Assembly: GCA_964652975.1 (NCBI GenBank)
Contig: CAZZCN010000012.1
Location: forward strand, 1 to 50,743
DNA: 50,743 nucleotides
From: CAZZCN01 sp964652975
GTDB lineage: Bacteria > Bacillota > Clostridia > Saccharofermentanales > UBA5734
Direction: 5' to 3'
Numbering within the stretch: position 1 is the stretch's first letter; the number at the start of each line of letters is the position of its first letter. The notes under the pieces were generated by a model, which was not told the DNA's origin, ran no database searches, and saw only the letters and a program-made list of their open reading frames with translations. A program made the translations under genes and the position numbers. This document shows, piece by piece, positions 27,123 through 35,911 of the stretch.

Positions 27123-28472
27123 GTGAATATTACTTTTAAAAAGAAAATTCCTTTGATAGAAAAGTATGACGTCATTATTGCGGGTGGAGGACCTTCAGGG
27201 TGTGCTTCAGCCATAGCATCAGCAAGAGAAGGTGCAAAAACCCTGTTGATTGAGGCCACATCAATGTTAGGAGGAATGGGGACGGCCGGACTTGTTCCTG
27301 CCTGGTGTCCTTTTTCTGACGGAGAAAGTATTATTTATAGAGGAATTGCAGAACATATATTTAAGCTTTCTAAAGAGGGAGTTTGCCACATAAAGACTAA
27401 TGATGTAAATTGGGTTCCAATAGATTCAGAAAGATTAAAATCGGTATATGATGAGGAAGTAATTAATAGCGGTTCTGAAATTTTACTTGAAAGCTTTGTT
27501 GTAGAGGTAGAAATTAAGAATAAAAGCATTGAGAGGATTATTGTGTCCAATAAAGCAGGGCTAACAGCATATAGTGCAAAAATATTTATCGATTGCACAG
27601 GGGATGGTGATTTGGCATATCGAGCGGGAGCAAAATACGAAATGGGTGAAAGCCAAACAAGTGAAGTTCAGCCTGCAACTCTTTGTATAAATCTAGGGAA
27701 TGTTGATTCTTATGAGTATTATTTCGGACAACGGATGCATCTTGATGAGTTGGAAAGTCCTCACAAAAAGATTGTTTTTGATAAAAAATATCCCCATGTC
27801 AATAGTGAGCATTGTTGTAATAATTTTGTTGGAAACAGTATAGTAGGTTTCAATGCCGGACATTTATGGGCGGTTGATTCAACCGATCCTGAAAGTAGAA
27901 CACAAGCATATATTGACGGAAGGAAACATGCCCGTGAATTTTGTAATGGTCTTCGTGAATACTATCCTGCGGCTTTTGCAAATGCAAATTTAACCCAAAC
28001 TGCCTCACTTATGGGTATCAGAGAAAGCAGAAGAATTATTGGTGAATATGTTTTAACTAGCGAGGATTATTTTAGCCGTGCTTCATTTGAGGATGAAATT
28101 GCTCGAAACTGCTATTATATTGACGTACACCCTTCCAAAAAAGTGATGGATGAGATAGCAAAAGGAATTGATAACCGCAAATTCCATGAGGACAAAAAGC
28201 CATTTAAATCAGGTGAATCACACGGTATTCCATATCGCTGCCTAATTCCGCAGGGGATAAAAAATCTTCTTGTAGCAGGTCGTGCGATTTCTTGCGATAG
28301 AGAAACAATGGGAAGCATTCGTGTAATGCCTGTATGTCTTGTAACAGGAGAAGCTGCAGGAACGGCGGCCGGCATTGCTTTCCAGAAAGGCATTACGGAT
28401 GTAAGACTGGTAAACATAAAAGAATTAAGGAAGGTATTAAAGAAAAACGGTGCCTATCTTCCCGGGAAATGA
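27123..28472 (+). CDS. FAD-dependent oxidoreductase (PF12831 type)
   Basis: 449 residues. An N-terminal Rossmann dinucleotide site, VIIAGGGPSGCASAIASAREGAKTLLIE, spans about residues 18-45. IFIDCTGDGDLAYRAGA lies near 153-169, and the second FAD contact, NLLVAGRAIS, near 381-390. The family oxidises small hydroxy compounds, and members often sit in sugar loci, but the substrate is unknown. I use the GTG at 27123, preceded by AGAGGTG. Codons end in A or T more often than in the neighbouring enzymes, a hint of separate ancestry that I have not quantified. Its stop is 6 bases from that of the convergent membrane-protein gene. Confidence 0.75.
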   Translation: MNITFKKKIPLIEKYDVIIAGGGPSGCASAIASAREGAKTLLIEATSMLGGMGTAGLVPAWCPFSDGESIIYRGIAEHIFKLSKEGVCHIKTNDVNWVPIDSERLKSVYDEEVINSGSEILLESFVVEVEIKNKSIERIIVSNKAGLTAYSAKIFIDCTGDGDLAYRAGAKYEMGESQTSEVQPATLCINLGNVDSYEYYFGQRMHLDELESPHKKIVFDKKYPHVNSEHCCNNFVGNSIVGFNAGHLWAVDSTDPESRTQAYIDGRKHAREFCNGLREYYPAAFANANLTQTASLMGIRESRRIIGEYVLTSEDYFSRASFEDEIARNCYYIDVHPSKKVMDEIAKGIDNRKFHEDKKPFKSGESHGIPYRCLIPQGIKNLLVAGRAISCDRETMGSIRVMPVCLVTGEAAGTAAGIAFQKGITDVRLVNIKELRKVLKKNGAYLPGK

Positions 28473-28478
28473 TACACT

Positions 28479-29309
28479 TTAGTCACGTTTCTTTTTCTCG
28501 ATAATACTCATGATTTTCTCGGAAAATACAAAACCTAAGACTGCGACAACACCGGTAACAGCGAATATTATTATGGCAGTCTTGTAATCCTTTGCGATTA
28601 TAGACTGACCGGCGATAGTTGAAGTTAAAACCGATGGAATTCTCGCAATCAGTGTCAGAAGTAAAAATCTCCAGAGAGAGATGTCGAAAAACGCCGCAGC
28701 GTAAGTCAACAGGTCTTTGGGCAATCCTGGAATAAAATACACAAAGAAAATTATAGAATCTCGGCGCTTATTGTTGTTAAGATGTTCAAGCTTGTCAAGT
28801 CCTTTATCTCCGAGGAATGACATGATCAAAGGCTTGCCGAGTTTTCGGAATACGACAAAAATAACAGCTGTTCCGAGTGCAACACCAAGCAGCGCCACCA
28901 AAAGACCGCCAAACCATCCAAATGCAAGACCGGCACCGATCTCTAAAAATTCTCCGGGGATAACTGCTACAACGACCTGCAGGACTTGCATTGCGAGATA
29001 TAGAAATACGCTCATTACCCTGTGATCCTTGACATATTCAGGGAATGCGGTCGGAGTGCTTACAAAATCCTTGATTTGAGGCCATGCAAAAAAAGTAATT
29101 GCGGCACAAATCAATAAGAAAATTACTATTCCAGCAATGTTTACAGCCAGGGGAATCGGATTTTTCTGGACTTTTTGCGGGGTGGATTCAGGCATTTTGA
29201 TGCTTTGATTCTGTGCTTCGGGATTATTTGCAACTTGATTCTGTGTTTTGGGATTGACGTTTTGGGGATTGATATCAATAGGTGCATCTTTATTTTGATT
29301 TATAGTCAT
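28479..29309 (-). CDS. TVP38/TMEM64 (DedA-like) membrane protein
   Basis: 276 residues from the ATG at 29309, which lies 9 bases after AAGAGG; other ATGs at 29315 and 29381 fit less well. The N-terminal 55 residues are rich in Asn, Gln and Pro (NPQNVNPKTQNQ, NNPEAQNQS) and probably unstructured. Five to six helices follow. The family segment GEFLEIGAGLAFGWFGGLLVALLGVALG lies near 120-147 and FVYFIPGLPKDLLTYAAAFF near 190-209. The SNARE-associated/TVP38 family acts in lipid movement and membrane stress; the exact role here is unknown. It stands alone between convergent and tandem neighbours. Confidence 0.8.
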   Translation of the reverse strand: MTINQNKDAPIDINPQNVNPKTQNQVANNPEAQNQSIKMPESTPQKVQKNPIPLAVNIAGIVIFLLICAAITFFAWPQIKDFVSTPTAFPEYVKDHRVMSVFLYLAMQVLQVVVAVIPGEFLEIGAGLAFGWFGGLLVALLGVALGTAVIFVVFRKLGKPLIMSFLGDKGLDKLEHLNNNKRRDSIIFFVYFIPGLPKDLLTYAAAFFDISLWRFLLLTLIARIPSVLTSTIAGQSIIAKDYKTAIIIFAVTGVVAVLGFVFSEKIMSIIEKKKRD

Positions 29310-29422
29310 GTTCATCAACCTCTTAAATAAATTTGTAGAATTGAAGTCATTATAAAGAAGAAACAAAAAATTAAATTTCAATTACTCAAACAGAAATTAT
29401 ATTACACTATTTATTGAAAAGT

Positions 29423-29956
29423 TCAGTTTGACAATATGCCTGTATTTTTCCTGTCATATACTACAAAATCAAATTCATCATGGACTTCACGTGATGTCTC
29501 AACCCATTCTGAGTACTCTATTTCAGGGAAAAAAGTATCGCCGTCGACTTGTCTTTTGACATAAGTTATATATAGCCGGTCGGCAAGTGAGATTGTCTGG
29601 TTGTAAATTTCACCGCCACCTATTACAAAAACCTCTTCGGGCACATCACCAACCGCATCAATCCTGTTAAGAATCATCCCAAGTGCCTGCTCCGGTGTTG
29701 ATGCCGTGAACACACTTTCGCTTTCTGCTGCTACAGGGTTGGTCCGCTTGAAATCCACGGAACGGGTTATAACATAATGCAAACGATTAGGCAGAACATG
29801 CGGCAGACTTTCGAATGTCTTGCGGCCCATGATAAGGGCGTGACCTGTTGTAATCTGTCTGAATTTCTTGAGGTCTTCAGGTATATACCATGGAAGTGCA
29901 TTTTTCGTTCCTATCACGCGATTATTAGCCATCGCTACAACAATCGAGACAATCAT
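29423..29956 (-). CDS. folA: Dihydrofolate reductase
   Basis: 177 residues. MIVSIVVAMANNRVIG, LPWYIPEDLKKF (catalytic Asp28), MGRKTFESLP and FVIGGGEIY are the standard DHFR boxes. It regenerates tetrahydrofolate from the dihydrofolate produced by thymidylate synthase, encoded just upstream. Start fixed at 29956 by AAGGAGG (29970-29964) 7 bases before the ATG; the long in-frame N-terminal extension possible upstream lies in thyA and is not real. Length is normal for bacterial DHFR. Its start region is duplicated at the end of thyA (see the repeat at 29952-30006). Confidence 0.95.
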   Translation of the reverse strand: MIVSIVVAMANNRVIGTKNALPWYIPEDLKKFRQITTGHALIMGRKTFESLPHVLPNRLHYVITRSVDFKRTNPVAAESESVFTASTPEQALGMILNRIDAVGDVPEEVFVIGGGEIYNQTISLADRLYITYVKRQVDGDTFFPEIEYSEWVETSREVHDEFDFVVYDRKNTGILSN

Positions 29957-30006
29957 ACAGCGACCTCCTTTGCCACAACTACTGATAAGATCATACAGCG
30001 ACCTCC
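29952..30006 (-). repeat. 38-bp tandem duplication at the thyA-folA junction
   Basis: GGAGGTCGCTGTATGAT occurs at 30006-29990 and again at 29968-29952 on the minus strand, 38 bases apart. Downstream similarity brings the match to about 29 of 38 bases. In the first copy these bases encode the last thyA codons and TGA; in the second they are the ribosome binding site and start of folA. Confidence 0.85.
29953..29994 (-). other. 13-codon leader-type mini-ORF between thyA and folA
   Basis: ATG (29994) overlaps the thyA stop as ATGA. The frame reads MILSVVVAKEVAV and ends in a TGA that overlaps the folA ATG the same way. A GGAGG lies 7 bases before its ATG. It resembles the DHFR start (MIVSIVVAMANN), as expected from the duplication. 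Whether it is translated is unknown. Confidence 0.5.
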
Positions 30007-30782
30007 ATTTTGATAGTATCATGTGACTTGTAATCGACGAGATTGATATCTTCTGCCCTAAAATCATAGAAGGATTCAATTGCAGGATTTATAACAAGCT
30101 CAGGTGCAGGATATGCCTCAGGCAACTTTGCAATCTGACCTTTCAATGCTTCGATGTGATTTTCGTAGACATGTGCATTATTAATCATATGTGTAAAAAG
30201 ACCTGGCTTCAATCCGGTAACCTGTGCAATAAGATAAACAAGAACGGCATACTGGCTTGTATTGAAAGGAACGCCTAGCCCCAGATCGCCTGAGCGCTGG
30301 ATAAGCATGCAGTTAAGACGGCCAAAGGAAACATCCCAGAGAGTCATAAAACAGCATGGTTCAAGTGTCATCTCAGGAAGCTCTGCAATATTCCACATGC
30401 TCATTATCATCCTGCGGCTCTGTGGGTTGGTCTTAAGGGATTCAATGAGTTTATCTATTTGCTTGAACTGGGCAATCTGATAGCCATAACCCTTGCCAAT
30501 AGTGTTGTTATCGTCAACCCATTCGTCCCAGATGTGAACATTCTGTTCTTGAAGCTTGGACACATCATTCGACTGGTCGCGGTATATCCACAAAATCTCC
30601 TTGACAGCTGTCTTAAAGGCCACTCTCTTAGTGGTCAGTATAGGAAACTCCTTCTCAAGATCAAACTGCAGCATCTGATGAGGCAGTTTATATGTGGCCA
30701 CGCCTGTCCGATTCTGGTCGTAATAACCGTTTCGGATGACATTATCAATTATTTTAAGGTACTGTTCATCAAAAAGACTCAT
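29991..30782 (-). CDS. thyA: Thymidylate synthase
   Basis: 263 residues from the ATG at 30782 (MSLFDEQY); an ATG six codons upstream has no ribosome binding site. The catalytic cysteine is Cys143 in EPCCFMTLWD. RTGVATYKL (25-33), QRSGDLGLGVPFNTSQYA and FTHMINNAHVYENHIEAL are folate- and dUMP-binding boxes. It methylates dUMP to dTMP using methylene-tetrahydrofolate and yields dihydrofolate, recycled by the adjacent folA product. The C terminus IKMEVAV is complete. The promoter lies at 30828-30854. Confidence 0.95.
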   Translation of the reverse strand: MSLFDEQYLKIIDNVIRNGYYDQNRTGVATYKLPHQMLQFDLEKEFPILTTKRVAFKTAVKEILWIYRDQSNDVSKLQEQNVHIWDEWVDDNNTIGKGYGYQIAQFKQIDKLIESLKTNPQSRRMIMSMWNIAELPEMTLEPCCFMTLWDVSFGRLNCMLIQRSGDLGLGVPFNTSQYAVLVYLIAQVTGLKPGLFTHMINNAHVYENHIEALKGQIAKLPEAYPAPELVINPAIESFYDFRAEDINLVDYKSHDTIKMEVAV

Positions 30783-30827
30783 AGACTGTAAACCCCGCAT
30801 TTTTTGTTTGAAAGGAATTGAATAAAT

Positions 30828-30854
30828 ATTATATCATTACTGATATACTGTCAA
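30828..30854 (-). promoter_or_regulatory. Promoter of thyA-folA
   Basis: On the minus strand: TTGACA (30854-30849), a 15-base spacer and TATAAT (30833-30828). TGA before the -10 makes it an extended -10, which can compensate for the short spacer. Confidence 0.6.
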
Positions 30855-30943
30855 CCGCGTGACATGTTTTTCCAAAATACACCCAAATAGTTCATCAAAA
30901 GTTCATATTGAATGACTAAAATGCAACGGTAACATTATTTACG

Positions 30944-30952
30944 TGCTATAAT
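30944..30952 (+). promoter_or_regulatory. Extended -10 promoter of the exporter operon
   Basis: TGC-TATAAT, 45 bases before the adaptor ATG. I see no consensus -35, so activation by a regulator is possible. Confidence 0.45.
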
Positions 30953-30997
30953 CTTTTATGGGGTTATAAGTAAGACAAAATTTGGAGGAAAATCAAC

Positions 30998-31882
30998 ATG
31001 GCTATCAAGGCGAAGAAGAAAAGCAAGGCAGGATGGATTATCGGAATAATAATAGTGGCATTGGCTGCCGCAGCAGTGGCGGCGCCTCTGATTATCGGAG
31101 GCAAGGGCAATTACCTGACTGTGGCTGCCGCTAACGGCGATATAGAGACAAACTACACATTCACAGGGAATGTCGAAAGCAAGAATTCTCAGTTTGTAAT
31201 GTCGGAGAAGATGTATCAGATATCTTCTGTTAAGGTAAAAGAAGGCGACAAGGTCAAGGTGGATGATGTTCTTTTTGTCACGACACAGGATGAGAAAATC
31301 AAAGCAAAAACTGCAGGAACTGTACTGAAAGTTTATGTAGCTGATGACGATTCAGTGATGGCAGGAACCAAGCTTTGTGATATAGTGGATTTGGACAATC
31401 TTCAGATTGTTATAAAAGTAGACGAATATGACCTTTCGAGCATCAAAAAGGACAAGGAAGTATCTGTAAACATCGGTGCGATTGACAAGACAATCACAGG
31501 CAAAATTGCTTCTGTGTCATATACAGCGGCTAATCAGAACGGGGTTGCGTATTTTACAGCAAACGTCGACCTGAAAAAAGACGAAGCAGTAAAGGTAGGC
31601 ATGACGGCCGAAGCTCGAATACTTAACAAAAAGGTAACCGATGTGGTGACAATTCCTATGAAAACGTTGCTTTTTGATGAAGATGACAAGCCATATGTCC
31701 TTATAAAATCCGACGATAAGGCACCACCTGCCAAGACATTTTTGACACTTGGAATCAACGACGGTAAAATTGTAGAAGTAAAAAGCGGTCTGACTACCGG
31801 TCAGGAAATCCTTTATACTGAGGCAGGTGTTACGACAAGCAGAGCAATGGGGGGAATTGTTCCTCCTGTTCCCGGAAAATGA
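30998..31882 (+). CDS. HlyD/MacA-type membrane-fusion (adaptor) protein
   Basis: 294 residues with a single N-terminal membrane anchor (about 10-30), a lipoyl-like half (FTGNVESKN, VKEGDKVKVDDVLF and AKTAGTVLKVYVADDDSVMAG) and beta-barrel domains ending near residue 280. It bridges the ABC permease and the outside. This is a short adaptor without the long coiled-coil hairpin of Gram-negative MacA, which fits a cell with no outer membrane. ATGA overlap or close coupling with the ATPase gene next to it. GGAGG precedes the ATG. Confidence 0.85.
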   Translation: MAIKAKKKSKAGWIIGIIIVALAAAAVAAPLIIGGKGNYLTVAAANGDIETNYTFTGNVESKNSQFVMSEKMYQISSVKVKEGDKVKVDDVLFVTTQDEKIKAKTAGTVLKVYVADDDSVMAGTKLCDIVDLDNLQIVIKVDEYDLSSIKKDKEVSVNIGAIDKTITGKIASVSYTAANQNGVAYFTANVDLKKDEAVKVGMTAEARILNKKVTDVVTIPMKTLLFDEDDKPYVLIKSDDKAPPAKTFLTLGINDGKIVEVKSGLTTGQEILYTEAGVTTSRAMGGIVPPVPGK

Positions 31883-31899
31883 AAAAGGTGGATACAAGC

Positions 31900-32583
31900 A
31901 TGGAAATTTTAAACATGAATAACATAATTAAAACCTATACAATGGGGCAGGAAGAGCAGACCGTTCTGAAGAACGTGTGTTTTAGCGTTCAAAAGGGAGA
32001 GTTTGTTGCAATTTTTGGCCCTTCAGGGTCGGGCAAAACCACTCTTATGAACATTATAGGATGCCTCGATGTTGCAACAAGCGGGGAATACATATTAAAC
32101 GGCAATGAGATATCAGGTCTCGACGAGACCGATCTGGCACAGATAAGAAACAAGGAAATCGGATTTATTTTTCAGCAGTTCCAGCTTCTGCCTCGCTTCA
32201 GTGCACTCGAAAATGTTGAACTGCCACTGATATACGCAGGTTTGCCTGAGAAAGTCAGACGCGAGAAAGCAAAAGACATACTTGCCCGTCTTGGCCTTTC
32301 AGACAAGTTAAAAAACAAGCCGACACAGTTATCCGGAGGACAACAGCAGCGTGTGGCGATAGCCAGGGCGATTGTGACAGAGCCTTCGATTTTGCTGGCT
32401 GATGAGCCGACAGGTGCTCTTGACCAGAAAACCGGACATCAGATAATGGAGCTTTTTACACAGCTTCATAAGGAAGGCCGAACAATTATCATGATCACCC
32501 ATGATGAGAAAATAGCACAATATGCAAGCAGAACCGTAAGAATTCTGGATGGCGAGCTAAGCGAGGTGAACCGAATTGTTTAA
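31900..32583 (+). CDS. ABC transporter ATP-binding protein (MacB/LolD-like)
   Basis: 227 residues from the ATG at 31900 (AAGGTGG 8 bases upstream); the ATG at 31879 overlaps the adaptor stop but is worse placed. Walker A GPSGSGKTTL, Q-loop FQQFQLLP, signature LSGGQQQR, Walker B ILLADEPTGALD and the switch histidine in ITHDE are all intact. It powers the MacB-like permease that follows. Such exporters move lipoproteins, peptides or antibiotics; the cargo here is unknown. Confidence 0.92.
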   Translation: MEILNMNNIIKTYTMGQEEQTVLKNVCFSVQKGEFVAIFGPSGSGKTTLMNIIGCLDVATSGEYILNGNEISGLDETDLAQIRNKEIGFIFQQFQLLPRFSALENVELPLIYAGLPEKVRREKAKDILARLGLSDKLKNKPTQLSGGQQQRVAIARAIVTEPSILLADEPTGALDQKTGHQIMELFTQLHKEGRTIIMITHDEKIAQYASRTVRILDGELSEVNRIV

Positions 32584-33748
32584 AGAAAGCATAATAATGT
32601 CATGGAATAACATAATCCACAACAAAATGAGGTCATTTCTTACTATTCTGGGAATCGTGATCGGCGTGGCATCGATAATCGCATTAATTACTATAGTAAG
32701 CGGAGTGACGGAAAGTGTTACATCGAAAGTTGCGAATATGGGTGCCAACAAAATCAGTATTCAGGCCATGGGGACGCCTTTGAAACAAGGCTTGTCGGTT
32801 AATGACATAGAGTCAATTGCTGCAATTGATAATGTAAAAGGAGTTTCACCTACAATAAACGGAACGTCAAACATTGTATATGATAAGAATGTTATGGAAG
32901 ACATATCCATACAAGGCAAGAACCAGGTGCATTTTGCCAATACCGAAGACCTGCTTGATACAGGAAGAGGCATCAATATTCTGGACTGCGACTCTAAAAA
33001 CCGTGTCTGTCTTATAGGACAGGACATCAAGGATAAATTTTTTGCACTTCAAAACCCCATAGACAAGAAAATCGTCATTAACGGCATCGAACACACAATA
33101 ATCGGCACACTGCAAAAATCCGACAGGTACTCGTTCGGCAGCAATGACAATGTTGTAATTATACCTTTTACCACGGCAATGAGCATTCTTGGGGTCAAAA
33201 ATATTCGTTCCGCAGATGTCTACATCAAAAACGGCGACCTTTCCAAAGATACAACTACAGACATTAAAACTGTTTTAAACACTGCATTCAATTATAACGA
33301 CGACGGATTTTCCATAACAAACATGCAGGGCATTCTTGATACTGTTGCAGAAATGACAGGAATGATGACTCTGATGCTTGTAGGCATAGCATCAATATCT
33401 CTAATAGTTGGTGGAATCGGCATAATGAATATGATGCTCGTTACAGTGACCGAACGCACAGCAGAGATAGGCCTCCGAAAAGCATTGGGCGCCAAGCCGC
33501 GCAAAATCCAGCAACAGTTCCTTATAGAATCGATTTTCCTTTCGTTTATAGGGGGTGTGGTAGGTTTTATAATAGGCGCGCTTCTCGCATTTCTGGGATG
33601 CCTCGCCATTGGGAGCAGCTTCAACCTGTCGCTTTTCTCAGTAGTGCTTGCTGTTGGATTTTCTGTTGCAATCGGCTTGATTTTCGGTGTCGCACCAGCC
33701 CAAAAGGCTAGTCGCCTGAACCCGATTGACGCCCTGAGAAATGCATAG
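32576..33748 (+). CDS. MacB/FtsX-type ABC transporter permease
   Basis: 390 residues. One helix at the N terminus (RSFLTILGIVIGVASIIALITIV), a large extracellular MacB core domain (about 45-250) and three C-terminal helices with GGIGIMNMMLVTVTERTAEIGLRKALGA near 280-307. The start is TTG at 32576: GAGGTG at 32563-32568 is 7 bases away, and the gene overlaps the ATPase gene by 8 bases, so translation is coupled. Together with the two upstream genes it makes a tripartite-like exporter, probably for defence against a peptide or for envelope maintenance. Confidence 0.88.
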   Translation: MFKESIIMSWNNIIHNKMRSFLTILGIVIGVASIIALITIVSGVTESVTSKVANMGANKISIQAMGTPLKQGLSVNDIESIAAIDNVKGVSPTINGTSNIVYDKNVMEDISIQGKNQVHFANTEDLLDTGRGINILDCDSKNRVCLIGQDIKDKFFALQNPIDKKIVINGIEHTIIGTLQKSDRYSFGSNDNVVIIPFTTAMSILGVKNIRSADVYIKNGDLSKDTTTDIKTVLNTAFNYNDDGFSITNMQGILDTVAEMTGMMTLMLVGIASISLIVGGIGIMNMMLVTVTERTAEIGLRKALGAKPRKIQQQFLIESIFLSFIGGVVGFIIGALLAFLGCLAIGSSFNLSLFSVVLAVGFSVAIGLIFGVAPAQKASRLNPIDALRNA

Positions 33749-33765
33749 ACCGAAGAGGTAAAAAT

Positions 33766-34443
33766 ATGTTTAACATTCTGGTATGTGAAGATGACAGGAA
33801 CATCAGGAATCTGATGATCAAATTTCTCAAAAAAGATGGCTATGAGGTTTTTGAGAGCGAAAATGGTGCGCAGGCACTGGATGTCCTGGATTCTTCGCAT
33901 ATTGATCTGCTTATAACGGACGTAATGATGCCTGTAAAAGATGGTATTCAACTTTCGTTGGAACTTCGTGAAGCTGGTTATAAATTGCCGATTTTAATAA
34001 TAACTGCGAGGGAGTCCATCGAGGATAAGAAGACCGGATTCTCTTCCGGTGCAGACGACTATATGGTAAAGCCCATCGATATGGACGAAATGCTTATGAG
34101 GGTTTCTGCACTTTTGCGAAGATCCGGAATCAGCAGTGACAAAAAAATTGTCATTGGCAGCACAACAATCGATTATACTGATTTTATGATCCGCGTGAAC
34201 AATGATGTCATTAATTTACCGAAGAAAGAATTCCAATTGCTCTTTAAACTTCTGTCGCAGCCAAACAGGATTTTTACCAGAACGCAGCTTATGGACGAAA
34301 TCTGGGGATTCGACATTGAAAGCGAAGAGAGAACTGTGGATGTCCATATTAAAAGGCTAAGGGAGAAATTCGCGGATAACCGGGATTTTGAAGTGATTAC
34401 AGTAAGAGGGTTGGGCTACAAGGCACAATTGATTGAAAAATAG
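33766..34443 (+). CDS. OmpR/PhoB-family response regulator
   Basis: 225 residues. A receiver domain with CEDD (7-10), phosphoacceptor Asp52 in ITDVMMP and KPID near residue 104 is followed by a winged-helix domain (about 128-222) with KEFQLLFKLLSQPNRIFTR and ERTVDVHIKRLREKF. It follows the permease by 17 bases, so it is probably in the exporter operon and controls it, as in BceRS-like arrangements, although the exporter here is MacB-like. Confidence 0.93.
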   Translation: MFNILVCEDDRNIRNLMIKFLKKDGYEVFESENGAQALDVLDSSHIDLLITDVMMPVKDGIQLSLELREAGYKLPILIITARESIEDKKTGFSSGADDYMVKPIDMDEMLMRVSALLRRSGISSDKKIVIGSTTIDYTDFMIRVNNDVINLPKKEFQLLFKLLSQPNRIFTRTQLMDEIWGFDIESEERTVDVHIKRLREKFADNRDFEVITVRGLGYKAQLIEK

Positions 34444-34475
34444 ACATATAAAGCAAAATTACATTATGGTAGAGA

Positions 34476-34566
34476 GTTTTGTCCTTTTGTACCTATGAGA
34501 GGTGCAAATTCAGCCCTGCCGATTCTGTTATGATATGAATGATCGGCTGTACGAATCGGACAAAAC
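34476..34566 (+). promoter_or_regulatory. Structured spacer between regulator and kinase
   Basis: Outer arms GTTTTGTCC (34476-34484) and GGACAAAAC (34558-34566) enclose two mutually exclusive stems. GCCGAT (34518-34523) can pair with ATCGGC (34542-34547), or CCGATTC (34519-34525) with GAATCGG (34553-34559). The spacer ends 31 bases before the kinase start. Confidence 0.4.
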
Positions 34567-34597
34567 ATCCATCTATTGTAAAAAGAAGGATGATAAA

Positions 34598-35911
34598 ATG
34601 ATTAAGAGATTGCTGAATTCAATGTATACACGGTTTATAGCGATGTTCCTCGGAGCATTCTTTTTATCGATTATAGCTGCCTTCATCCTGGTCTCTGTCA
34701 CACAGGTAAAAAGCATTCAGAACACAGTGTATGACGCAATAGAAAACAGGGCGAAGAATGTAAGGGCGCTGGTTGACGAAAAAAGTGTCACCCTTGATGA
34801 AGCCGTCAATTACTTGTCCACAGAGGATGTCAACATTTTCGTAGTCAATCAAATTGACAATTCCAATAATGTTTTAACGGAACAACAGATTACCGATATT
34901 GAAAACGGTGAGACTATAATCCTTTTTCTGCCACATGACAAAGCTCTAATAAAGGCTTTTTCAAAAGTTCAGGGTAGATATATTGTCATAACCCCTGATC
35001 TGCAAAACAGTCCGATCAATCAGATTCTGGTGCTACAAAGGCTTACTTTGACGATACCCGCATTTTTAGGAACTCTATTGATTGTCCTGGCGGTTACCAT
35101 GGTTACTAAACCTATAAAAGATATCTCCGCGGCCTCGAAGCAAGTCGCTGCAGGAAATTTTGACATTAAAGTCAAGGTTCGTGGCAACCACGAAATAGCA
35201 GACCTGTCAAGAAACTTCAATCTGATGGTCAAGGAACTTTCTTCGAATGAATATCTTCACAAGAATTTTGTAAGTGATGTCTCTCATGAATTCAAAACTC
35301 CGATAACATCGCTTATCGGTTATGCAAAGCTTATAAAAAACAACGACATTACCAAGGAACAGCGGGATGAATACGCTGATATAATAATTTCAGAAAGCCT
35401 TAGATTGTCAAACCTGTCGACGAATCTGTTAAAATTATCCGAACTTGAGAGCGAAGTAATCCACCACAAAAAAGAGCAATTCTCACTTTCCGAGCAAATC
35501 AGAGGCACTATTGTCCTTTTACAGAATCAATGGGAAAACAAGCACATGGAACTTGATATTGATATGGATGAAGTCTCATTTTATGGAGACAAGGACTTGC
35601 TTTATCAGGTATGGGTGAATATTATTTCAAATGCCATTACTTATTCCAATGACGGAGGCATTTTGAAAATATCACTAAAAAATGATGACAAGATAAGAGT
35701 CTCCATAATTGACAACGGAATCGGTATGGCAAAGGAAGATCTGGATAAAATTTTCACACGTTTCTATAAAGCAGACAAATCCCGTAGCAGCTCCGGAACC
35801 GGACTTGGACTTTCCATTGCCAGGAAAATAATTGAAATCAACGGAGGAACAATCACCGCTGAAAGCCAGCCTGGTAAAGGCAGCAGGTTTGATATAGTTT
35901 TTGATAATTAA
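34598..35911 (+). CDS. Sensor histidine kinase (EnvZ/PhoR type)
   Basis: 437 residues from the ATG at 34598, 7 bases after AAGAAGGA. A GTG-started extension to 34502 would cover the structured spacer and is rejected. Two membrane helices (about 12-36 and 150-170) flank an extracellular sensor of about 110 residues. Then HAMP (171-222), dimerisation domain with His230 in SDVSHEFKTP, and ATPase domain with NAITYSNDGG, DNGIGM and GTGLGLSIA. Partner of the regulator upstream, probably sensing envelope stress or the exported compound. Confidence 0.92.
   Translation: MIKRLLNSMYTRFIAMFLGAFFLSIIAAFILVSVTQVKSIQNTVYDAIENRAKNVRALVDEKSVTLDEAVNYLSTEDVNIFVVNQIDNSNNVLTEQQITDIENGETIILFLPHDKALIKAFSKVQGRYIVITPDLQNSPINQILVLQRLTLTIPAFLGTLLIVLAVTMVTKPIKDISAASKQVAAGNFDIKVKVRGNHEIADLSRNFNLMVKELSSNEYLHKNFVSDVSHEFKTPITSLIGYAKLIKNNDITKEQRDEYADIIISESLRLSNLSTNLLKLSELESEVIHHKKEQFSLSEQIRGTIVLLQNQWENKHMELDIDMDEVSFYGDKDLLYQVWVNIISNAITYSNDGGILKISLKNDDKIRVSIIDNGIGMAKEDLDKIFTRFYKADKSRSSSGTGLGLSIARKIIEINGGTITAESQPGKGSRFDIVFDN

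Noticed and set aside
27123..28472. Horizontal transfer of the FAD oxidoreductase gene
   Set aside because: Codon choice looks a little more A/T-rich, but I could not quantify it and there is no mobile element or flanking repeat; noted only in the feature.
29957..30079. N-terminal extension of DHFR reaching into thyA
   Set aside because: The AAGGAGG just before ATG 29956 and the standard DHFR length fix the start; the extension is thyA in another frame.
33292..33951. Reverse-strand frame opposite the MacB-like permease and regulator start
   Set aside because: It overlaps two well-supported genes and has no domain or ribosome binding site.
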